Below are positions 1 through 5,071 of a stretch of 12,447 nucleotides of DNA, piece after piece (positions within the stretch are counted from its first letter, which is position 1; each line of letters starts with the position of its first letter). The position numbers and the translations under genes were made by a program. The stretch covers positions 4,701-17,147 of the forward strand of contig PEWM01000260.1 of NCBI GenBank assembly GCA_002779455.1. The letters are read 5' to 3'. Source of the stretch: Deltaproteobacteria bacterium CG07_land_8_20_14_0_80_60_11. Lineage in GTDB: Bacteria; Desulfobacterota; Desulfobaccia; Desulfobaccales; 0-14-0-80-60-11. The notes under the pieces were generated by a model. That model worked only from the letters and a program-made list of their open reading frames with translations. It was not told where the DNA came from and did no database searches.

Positions 1-1149
1 CGGGGCTGCGGCCTGGATGACCTTCTCCGACACGCAAAAGGCCAGGCGGAAATAACCGGCCCGGCCAAAGCCCCGCCCCGGCACCGCCAGGATATTCTCC
101 TCCTTGAGGCGAGCCACGGCCTCCAGGTCATCTCCCCGGGGGGCCTTGGGAAAGAGATAGAAGGCCCCTTGGGGTTTGATAAACTTATAGCCCGCCTGGG
201 TGAGGACCTCGCAGAAAAGCTCCCGGCGGCGGGCGTAGGGGGTGATATCCAGGGTGACGCCGGTCACTGCCGCCACCACCCGTTGCATCAGGGCCGGGGC
301 GTTGACAAACCCGAGGATGCGGTTGGCCAGCACCAGGGCGCCTTCCAACTCACCCCGGCCGGTGGCCCGTGGGCTCACCGCCACATACCCCAGACGCTCC
401 CCGGGAATGGACAAATCCTTGGAAAACGAGGTGGCCAGCAGGGTGTTGGGATAGACCGCAAAGATGCTGGGGACCACGGCGCCGTCATAGACCAGGCGCC
501 GGTAGGGCTCATCAGCCACCAGGTAGACCGGCCGGCCGTGACGCCCCGCATGGCGGGCCAGGAACCGCCCCAACTCCTGCAACGTGGCCGCGTCGTAAAT
601 CTGGCCGGTGGGGTTATTGGGAGAATTGATAATGACCGCCCGGGTCCGGGGGCTCAAGGCCGCGGTCAGCCGGTCCAGGTCCGGCTGAAAGTGTTCGTCC
701 GTTTCCACCACCTTGGCCACCCCGCCGTGGTTGTCGGCATAAAACAGGTATTCGGGGAAATAGGGGGCCAGGATCACCACTTCATCCCCCGGGTCCAGCA
801 GGGCCTTGAGGATGATGTTGAGCCCGCCGGAGGCCCCGCACGTCAGGACCAGGTCCTGGGCCTTGAACTCCAGGCCGTGGAGACGGGTCAGCATCCCGGC
901 CAGGGCGTGGCGGGTGTCTAACAGCCCGGCGTTGGGCATGTAGGCGTGGAGGCCGGGGCGCAAGTCTCCGGCCGCCTTGACCAGTTCCGCCTGGAACCGG
1001 GCCGGCGGCTCCAGGTCAGGGTTCCCCAGGGTAAAATCAAAGACCTGGCCCGGTCCCAGGCGGGCCTTGAGCTCGGCGCCTTCTTCAAACATGCGCCTGA
1101 TCCAGGAAGAGTTCTGGATGGCGCCCCGGATGCGGGTGGAGATGGGCAT
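1..1149 (-). CDS. PLP-dependent class I/II aminotransferase (C-terminus cut by window edge)
   Basis: A fold-type I aminotransferase that would move an amino group between an amino acid and a 2-oxo acid in the cytoplasm. The frame is open from the ATG at 1149 to base 1 (383 codons), and the family usually has about 385-400 residues, so only a short C-terminal piece is missing. Visible landmarks are the N-terminal stretch SSWIRRMFEEG (14-24), NSPNNPTG (175-182, the PLP-contacting Asn at 179), the Asp of VADEPYRR (D213), the Schiff-base lysine K244 in SFSKDLSIPGERLGY, and the carboxylate-binding Arg in YFRLAF (R368). An AGGAA sequence precedes the ATG at suitable distance, and a TATAAT box lies about 65 bases upstream. 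The sequence resembles the broad group often labelled aspartate aminotransferase. The true substrate cannot be read from it, so no symbol is given. It is probably a single-gene transcript, with ilvA upstream behind a repeat-rich gap. Confidence 0.9.
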   Translation of the reverse strand, partial: MPISTRIRGAIQNSSWIRRMFEEGAELKARLGPGQVFDFTLGNPDLEPPARFQAELVKAAGDLRPGLHAYMPNAGLLDTRHALAGMLTRLHGLEFKAQDLVLTCGASGGLNIILKALLDPGDEVVILAPYFPEYLFYADNHGGVAKVVETDEHFQPDLDRLTAALSPRTRAVIINSPNNPTGQIYDAATLQELGRFLARHAGRHGRPVYLVADEPYRRLVYDGAVVPSIFAVYPNTLLATSFSKDLSIPGERLGYVAVSPRATGRGELEGALVLANRILGFVNAPALMQRVVAAVTGVTLDITPYARRRELFCEVLTQAGYKFIKPQGAFYLFPKAPRGDDLEAVARLKEENILAVPGRGFGRAGYFRLAFCVSEKVIQAAAP

Positions 1150-1162
1150 GGGTAGGTTTCCT

Positions 1163-1185
1163 GTTTTCGGTTTTCGGTTTTCGGT
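1163..1185. repeat. Left arm of a 23-base perfect inverted repeat (three GTTTTCG units)
   Basis: Three tandem copies of GTTTTCG followed by GT. The exact reverse complement occurs at 1417-1439. On the transcribed strand this arm falls in the 5' untranslated region of the aminotransferase, just ahead of its ribosome binding site. Similar short TTTTCGG tandem runs occur between genes in other bacterial genomes, so it may be a dispersed repeat. Confidence 0.9.
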
Positions 1186-1213
1186 CTGTCAGGGCCGCAG
1201 GCGATAAGGTTTA

Positions 1214-1244
1214 ATTATACCCTAACAGGTCTGCGAAGGGTCAT
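1214..1244 (-). promoter_or_regulatory. Sigma70-type promoter candidate for the aminotransferase gene
   Basis: Read on the minus strand, a perfect TATAAT -10 box occupies 1219-1214. ATGACC, a four-of-six match to TTGACA, sits at 1244-1239 with a 19-base spacer. The -10 box is strong, but the -35 box is weak and the spacer is longer than the ideal 17. Transcription would start near 1207, giving an untranslated leader of roughly 58 bases that contains the GTTTTCG repeat. Confidence 0.5.
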
Positions 1245-1296
1245 GCGAAGATATCTCAGGCGGGCGCGACGGCCAGTTTTACCTAACTTTTTTGAG

Positions 1297-1359
1297 TCAT
1301 GTAGGGCGGGCATTGCCCGCCATAACGGGGATTTATGGTGGGCGGTGCCCACCCTACAT
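1297..1359. repeat. Paired REP-like palindromes downstream of ilvA
   Basis: Two GC-rich palindromes stand side by side: GGCGGGCATTGCCCGCC (from 1305) and GGTGGGCGGTGCCCACC (from 1337). Both sit inside a larger inverted repeat that begins ATGTAGGG and ends CCCTACAT. The first 28 bases (1297-1324) recur exactly, in the opposite orientation, at 4739-4766. The element lies about 90 bases past the ilvA stop codon. No T-run follows on the transcribed strand, so it is not a classical intrinsic terminator, but it could fold strongly in RNA. Confidence 0.85.
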
Positions 1360-1416
1360 ACTCTGGGTGCCGGCGAGACGCCAATCCCACCGCCAGATCA
1401 TTTATCTCGGGACTCA

Positions 1417-1439
1417 ACCGAAAACCGAAAACCGAAAAC
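1417..1439. repeat. Right arm of the 23-base perfect inverted repeat
   Basis: This is the exact reverse complement of 1163-1185 and ends seven bases short of the ilvA stop codon (1448-1446). The two arms enclose 231 bases that include the aminotransferase promoter candidate and the paired palindromes. Confidence 0.9.
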
Positions 1440-1445
1440 CGCTTC

Positions 1446-2669
1446 TCAGGGTTTCTCTTCCACCCGGTAGCCGGCGGACCTAAGGGCGGCGAGCACCGCC
1501 TCGCCGTGTTCCGGGCCCCGGGTCTCCAGGTTGAGTTCCACCCGGGTGTGGTCCAGGGGCAGCTCCCGGGCCAGGCGGTCATGGAACAGGTGCAGGATGT
1601 TGGCCCCCTGCTCCCCCAGGAGGGTGGTGAGGCGGCCCAGAGACCCGGGGTAGTCGGGGAGGGCCACCCGCAGGGTCAGGAGCCGGCGGCGCGCCAGCAA
1701 GGCCCGGGGCACCACCCGTTCCAGGAGGGGGATGTCGATATTGCCGCCGCTCACCAACAGCACCACCCGGCGGCCCAGGTCCCGCGCCTTCAGAGGACCC
1801 AGGAAGGCGGCAGTGGCGGCCGCTCCGGCCCCCTCCGCCAGGACTTTCTTGCCCTCCAGCAACAGGAGCAGCGCCTGGACGATTTCCGGTTCGGTAACTA
1901 GCGCCACTTCGCTCAGGTGCTGCGCCAGCAATGGAAAGGGATGGCGGCCCACCTGGGGGACGTTGATGCCGTCCGCCAGGGTGGGCCGGGACGGCGCCGG
2001 CGTGGGGCCCCCCGCCTTCAGGGCCGCAGGCAGGGACGGCACCTGGGCCGTCTGCACCCCGATGAGTTGCACTTCGGGTTTACGCGCTTTTATCGCCACC
2101 GCCACGCCCGCGGCCAACCCCCCGCCCCCCACCGGCAGGACCACGGTGTCCACCCCGGGCAGGTCCTCGATGATCTCGAGGCCCAGGGTGCCCTGGCCGG
2201 CGATCACCTCGGGGTCATCAAAGGGGTGAATGAAGGTATACCCCTGGGCCACCAGGGCCTGGGCCCGCTTTAGGGCCTCCCCCAGGTCCCGGCCATGGAG
2301 GATCACTTCGGCGCCGTAGCCCCGGGTGGCCAGTTGCTTGGAAATGGAGGCCCCCTGGGGCATGACGATGGCGGCCGGAAGACCCAACTGGGCGGCGGCG
2401 AAGGCCACGCCCTGGCCGTGGTTGCCCGCCGAGGCGGCCACCACCTTGAGCCCCTCGCCCCGCTCTTTGAGGAGGGTCAGGCGGTTAAGCGCCCCCCGCA
2501 GCTTGAACGACCCGGTGGTCTGGAGATTCTCCAGCTTCAGGAAGACTTCCCGGCCGCCGGCCCGGCTCAGGGTGTGGAAATAGATCAGCGGCGTGCGCAG
2601 GACTACCCCGGCCTGCCGCTGCCTGGCTGCTTCAATGTCTCTCAGAGTGATGGATCGAATGGGCGGCAT
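1446..2669 (-). CDS. ilvA: Threonine ammonia-lyase, medium form with a C-terminal ACT domain
   Basis: PLP enzyme converting L-threonine to 2-oxobutanoate and ammonia, the entry step to isoleucine; related enzymes also act on serine. The 407 residues match the usual length of the one-ACT form (about 400). The catalytic domain spans roughly residues 1-320. It has the PLP lysine in TGSFKLRGA (K56), the substrate loop SAGNHGQG (80-87), the phosphate-binding glycine run PVGGGGLAAG (about 178-187) and VLLVSGGN near its end. A single ACT domain (about 328-405, starting LLTLRVALPDYPGSLGRL) suggests allosteric control by amino acids such as isoleucine or valine. The ATG is preceded by AGGGAGG at short spacing. 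No ilv or leu neighbour is present, so a role in biosynthesis rather than breakdown is inferred. A weak promoter and hairpin lie in the upstream gap. Confidence 0.93.
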   Translation of the reverse strand: MPPIRSITLRDIEAARQRQAGVVLRTPLIYFHTLSRAGGREVFLKLENLQTTGSFKLRGALNRLTLLKERGEGLKVVAASAGNHGQGVAFAAAQLGLPAAIVMPQGASISKQLATRGYGAEVILHGRDLGEALKRAQALVAQGYTFIHPFDDPEVIAGQGTLGLEIIEDLPGVDTVVLPVGGGGLAAGVAVAIKARKPEVQLIGVQTAQVPSLPAALKAGGPTPAPSRPTLADGINVPQVGRHPFPLLAQHLSEVALVTEPEIVQALLLLLEGKKVLAEGAGAAATAAFLGPLKARDLGRRVVLLVSGGNIDIPLLERVVPRALLARRRLLTLRVALPDYPGSLGRLTTLLGEQGANILHLFHDRLARELPLDHTRVELNLETRGPEHGEAVLAALRSAGYRVEEKP

Positions 2670-2751
2670 GGCCTCCCTGAAGCTTATAAGAGGAAAATAC
2701 TAGCCGAAAATATTTGAAATTTTGATTGGTTGAAAATTTGACTCCACAGGT

Positions 2752-2796
2752 CGTCTCTCGGATAATTTTCTTGCCCCAGAAAAAACCGGGGAGACG
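2752..2796 (-). promoter_or_regulatory. Possible hairpin in the ilvA leader
   Basis: CGTCTC-T-CGG at 2752-2761 pairs with CCGG-GG-AGACG at 2786-2796 around a loop of about 24 bases. A second, competing stem could form between CCCC (2774-2777) and GGGG (2788-2791), which shares bases with the first. If transcription starts at the upstream candidate promoter, both would lie in the ilvA leader. No T-run or known riboswitch motif accompanies them, so a regulatory role is speculative. Confidence 0.3.
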
Positions 2797-2841
2797 GCCC
2801 ATAGAGCTTTTTCACAGACTGTTTGGCAGCCTGCTGGTGTT

Positions 2842-2871
2842 TGTATAACATTGTTTCGACCGGATTGTCAT
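2842..2871 (-). promoter_or_regulatory. Weak sigma70-type promoter candidate for ilvA
   Basis: On the minus strand, ATGACA (2871-2866, five of six matches to the -35 consensus) is separated by 18 bases from TATACA (2847-2842, four of six matches to the -10 consensus). It would give a leader of about 165 bases. The -10 match is poor and the AT-rich stretch nearer ilvA offers other possibilities, so this is tentative. Confidence 0.3.
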
Positions 2872-2882
2872 CCATTCAGCAA

Positions 2883-2987
2883 TGGCGCTATGCCCTCAAT
2901 ATCACCGCGGAGGGCGAGGCCGCCAAGTATCTCTGTCCCAAGCCTGTGCCACCGAGAAAATGGAAACACCGCAGTCTTCCCATTTGA
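2883..2987 (+). pseudogene. Orphan coding-like fragment, possible gene remnant
   Basis: A short plus-strand frame reads WRYALNITAEGEAAKYLCPK and ends about 14 codons later in KHRSLPI and a TGA. The first 20 or so codons mostly use G or C at the third position, like the real genes here, although the surroundings are AT-rich. No start codon with a ribosome binding site precedes it, and an in-frame stop lies at 2802-2804. It looks like the C-terminal tail of a lost gene, but I do not recognise the family and it may be chance. Confidence 0.25.
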
Positions 2988-3015
2988 ATACTCTACCTTT
3001 GCCGGCAACTTGGTC

Positions 3016-3555
3016 TTACAGTTCCACCAGAAAACTGTCCCGCCGGTGAAAGTCGGCCTGCGGCCCGGGATGGGTCAAGGCCCAGTAGGTCAGCCCCTGG
3101 TCCCTGAACCTGAGGACCGCCGCCAGGCCAACCGCAAGGGGCTGGTCCGCCGCCACGATCCTCTCTATCTCCAACTCCAGGGCAACCAGCAGCGAGTCCG
3201 GCCGGCGCCGGAAGCTTACGGGGAGTGACGTCAACGCGGTTTCCTCGGCCATCCCTTGCCGATACCCGTCAAAACGATAGACGTTCCAGGGTCCGGCGGG
3301 CGACAGGTTGAATTCCCAATACCGCGGCGAATCCTTGACCCCGAGAAAAAACTCGAAACAGGTCTCGCCCCAAAGCCCGGGCCGGCGGGACGGCAGGCCG
3401 GCCGGCGCCGGAATCACCAGTTCCGCCAGAGGGCCGTGGAGGTCATAGCGGACGGCAAGTTGGCGGGTGCGCCGGGTAATGTTGCCGGTAATCTTGAAAT
3501 TAAGGGCTGGGCTGATTGGGGAAAATGGCTGTAGGGAGAAATCCTGGCCGTTCAT
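3016..3555 (-). CDS. DOMON-like domain protein coupled to a kinase
   Basis: A 179-residue soluble protein resembling the small DOMON-like (murB-like DOMON) family. These are single beta-sandwich domains related to heme- and sugar-binding DOMON domains, and their biochemical role is unknown. The family-like motifs, recognised from memory, are LWGETCFEFFLG (61-72), YWEFNLSPAGPWNVYRF (79-95), DGYRQGM (96-102), YWALTHPG (157-164) and DFHRRDSF (168-175). There is no signal peptide or membrane segment, so it should stay in the cytoplasm, unlike many DOMON proteins. The open frame extends upstream to 3816, but that part overlaps the kinase gene in another frame. The ATG at 3555 overlaps the kinase stop as ATGA, indicating translational coupling and a shared pathway. 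Possible roles are binding the kinase's substrate or product, but nothing here proves it. Confidence 0.75.
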   Translation of the reverse strand: MNGQDFSLQPFSPISPALNFKITGNITRRTRQLAVRYDLHGPLAELVIPAPAGLPSRRPGLWGETCFEFFLGVKDSPRYWEFNLSPAGPWNVYRFDGYRQGMAEETALTSLPVSFRRRPDSLLVALELEIERIVAADQPLAVGLAAVLRFRDQGLTYWALTHPGPQADFHRRDSFLVEL

Positions 3556-4676
3556 CGCAGGTCCCGGATAATGGCGCCGATGGCGGCGGCCTGGGATTCG
3601 ATCCTCTCGGTCAGCTTGAATTGGACGAGCGCCCTTACAAGATTGTGTTCCGGGTGGCGGGCCTTGAAGTAGACATTGCCGGCCAGATAATCGGTAAAAA
3701 ACCTCAGTCCCAGCTCGAAGGCGATGAGGCGGATGCCGTCGTACAGATAAGCATAGTCGGTCTCGGTGAGGAAGTCTTGGGCCAGGGAGAGATAGCCGGT
3801 AAGGATGGCCCGGCAAAGTTCCGGTTCGAAGCGCACCGCCTCCCAGTTCACGGTTTCTTCGCCCAGGGGGTTGCAGCCCGACCGGAGGCAGTCGCCGATA
3901 TCATAATGCAGCAGGCCGGGCTTGACGGTGTCCAGGTCCACCATGCCGGCGGCCTGCCCGGTGGCGGTGTCCAGCATGACGTTGTTGACCTTGGGGTCGC
4001 CGTGAATCGGGCGGAGACCGAGCTTGCCTTGGGCCCTGGCATCCTCCAGAACGTGCGCCCAGGCCCGGCGCGCGGCCACAAACCGTAAACCATAATTCAC
4101 TTCGGGGGATCTGCTCCCGCCCTGGCGCCCCAGGACCTCGTCATAGTGCGCCAGGTAGCCCGGGGTGATATGAAAACCCGGCAGGGTGTCGGCCAAATGG
4201 TCGGGGGAGAGATCGCTCAGGAGGTGGTGGAACCTGCCCAGGGCATAGCCGACTTCTTGTGCGTGCCCGGTATCTTTGACGGTGTCAAAGGTCTCGGCGG
4301 CCTCAATGAAGCTCAGCGCCCGCCAGAACGACCCGCCGGGGTCAAGGAAGTGGTCCCGGCCCTCCCGGGTCAGGAGCACCCGGGGCACCTCAAAGCGGCG
4401 GCCGGCCCCGAGGAGCGCCAGCGCCAGACGCCGGCGCACGTGGCGGCTCACGATACAGAGGTTCCCCATGACCAATTCCGGCCGGCGGAACACGTTAAGG
4501 TTGAGGCGTTGCAGGATAAAATGCGGTTTTGCCAAGCCCGTAACCGTCACCAGAAAGGTGTCATTGACATTGCCGTGGCCGTACTCCCGGAGGTCCAGGA
4601 CCCGGCCTGGCGATGTAAACTCTTCAGCCGCGGCAAGAAGATGGTCCAAGGTTTGGCCTCTGACCGGAGGAATCAT
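3552..4676 (-). CDS. APH/choline-kinase-fold phosphotransferase, NahK-like
   Basis: A 374-residue kinase of the aminoglycoside phosphotransferase fold, a family that uses ATP to phosphorylate small molecules such as sugars, choline or homoserine. The nucleotide-binding turn is YGHGNVNDTFLV (32-43). The catalytic loop is HGDPKVNN (H225, D227 the likely base, N231/N232). The metal-binding motif is MVDLDTVKPG (D247, D249). The loop and VDLDT motif recall N-acetylhexosamine 1-kinases (NahK), so a sugar-1-kinase is a reasonable guess, but the substrate is not determined. The frame extends to an ATG at 4727, but those 17 codons read through palindromic repeats, so the ATG at 4676 is preferred. It lacks a clear ribosome binding site, leaving the start uncertain; a TTG nine codons further in has AGAGG before it. 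The gene overlaps the DOMON-like gene by ATGA. Confidence 0.8.
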   Translation of the reverse strand: MIPPVRGQTLDHLLAAAEEFTSPGRVLDLREYGHGNVNDTFLVTVTGLAKPHFILQRLNLNVFRRPELVMGNLCIVSRHVRRRLALALLGAGRRFEVPRVLLTREGRDHFLDPGGSFWRALSFIEAAETFDTVKDTGHAQEVGYALGRFHHLLSDLSPDHLADTLPGFHITPGYLAHYDEVLGRQGGSRSPEVNYGLRFVAARRAWAHVLEDARAQGKLGLRPIHGDPKVNNVMLDTATGQAAGMVDLDTVKPGLLHYDIGDCLRSGCNPLGEETVNWEAVRFEPELCRAILTGYLSLAQDFLTETDYAYLYDGIRLIAFELGLRFFTDYLAGNVYFKARHPEHNLVRALVQFKLTERIESQAAAIGAIIRDLR

Positions 4677-4684
4677 GATAAATT

Positions 4685-4766
4685 GGTGGCACAGGCGTCC
4701 CGCCTGTGCTGGGCGCCGGGTGCGCATGGCGCACCTTATATGGCGGGCAATGCCCGCCCTACATGA
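4685..4766. repeat. Cluster of three short palindromes
   Basis: Three different palindromes lie in a row: GCACAGGCG-TCC-CGCCTGTGC (within 4685-4709), GGTGCGC-ATG-GCGCACC (4719-4735) and GGCGGGC-AAT-GCCCGCC (within 4739-4766). The first resembles the element at 6523-6547, and the last is a 28-base exact copy, inverted, of 1297-1324. They occupy most of the gap between the 88-residue gene and the kinase gene. They supply a false upstream start codon to the kinase frame. Confidence 0.85.
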
Positions 4767-4787
4767 CTTCTCCTCGTTTATTCCGGA

Positions 4788-5054
4788 TCACCCCTGACCC
4801 GGCTCCGCCGCCCGTATCCTGAGGGCGACCTGCTCCTCAAAATCCCGGGTGATGCTTTCCAGATTACGGCTTGCCTGGATGGGACCGGAATCGCCCCAGC
4901 CTTTCCGCAAGGCCTCCTGCTTCTTCAGCCGGAATTCATCGACACTAACAGCCATATCTTTCCAGATCAACAACTTCTGGAGGGCGTGGCGTTCCGGCGA
5001 GGAAAAATCTTTCTCCAGGTCGAAGGATTGGCCTCTTTGGGTGGTATAGAGCAT
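4788..5054 (-). CDS. Conserved-looking 88-residue hypothetical protein downstream of bioA
   Basis: A small, charged, soluble protein with no signal peptide or membrane segment. It begins MLYTTQRGQSFDLEKDFSS and is rich in Lys, Glu, Arg and Gln, with a probably helical middle (RHALQKLLIWKDMAVSVDEF) and a GWGDSGPI turn near residues 53-60. I do not recognise a functional family. The frame reaches up to 5120 but would then overlap the end of bioA. The ATG at 5054, 17 bases after the bioA stop, is the better start even though no strong ribosome binding site is visible. The spacing suggests cotranscription with bioA, but no link to biotin can be claimed from that alone. The frame keeps G/C-rich third positions, supporting a real gene. 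Confidence 0.6.
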   Translation of the reverse strand: MLYTTQRGQSFDLEKDFSSPERHALQKLLIWKDMAVSVDEFRLKKQEALRKGWGDSGPIQASRNLESITRDFEEQVALRIRAAEPGQG

Positions 5055-5071
5055 CGGCGAATTTTTACGAA

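Larger units (their letters stand above)
2670..3015. other. Intergenic, relatively AT-rich 346-base region upstream of ilvA
   Basis: This gap separates the DOMON-like gene from ilvA and is clearly richer in A and T (especially 2690-2860) than the flanking genes. It holds the ilvA ribosome binding site, a hairpin at 2752-2796, a weak promoter candidate at 2842-2871 and an orphan coding-like fragment at 2883-2987. A 63-codon minus-strand frame (2875-2684) also exists. It has no recognisable product or clear ribosome binding site and is not called a gene. No convincing terminator follows the DOMON-like gene. Confidence 0.6.

Noticed and set aside
169..921. A 250-codon plus-strand open frame
   Set aside because: It is antisense to the aminotransferase, whose PLP motifs are unmistakable, and has no recognisable domain or ribosome binding site.
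1163..1185. CRISPR-like array of GTTTTCG units
   Set aside because: The units are seven bases long and directly adjacent, without spacers.
1283..1582. A 99-codon minus-strand frame across the ilvA 3' end
   Set aside because: It overlaps ilvA in another frame and its tail is translated from the palindromic repeats.
2684..2875. A 63-codon minus-strand frame upstream of ilvA
   Set aside because: It has no family resemblance or clear ribosome binding site, and its AT-rich codons are unlike the neighbours. It may only be leader DNA.
2940..2960. T-box-like GGTGGCAC sequence upstream of ilvA
   Set aside because: The conserved T-box core and the specifier and terminator stems are missing. The sequence instead resembles the GGTGGCACAGGC end of the dispersed palindromes.
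3556..3816. N-terminal 87-codon extension of the DOMON-like gene
   Set aside because: It overlaps the kinase gene in another frame and reads as Arg/Pro-rich nonsense. The ATGA overlap gives a natural start at 3555.
4677..4727. N-terminal 17-codon extension of the kinase
   Set aside because: It is translated from palindromic repeat DNA, with the ATG inside a palindrome. An AAGGTG before it resembles a ribosome binding site but belongs to the same palindrome.
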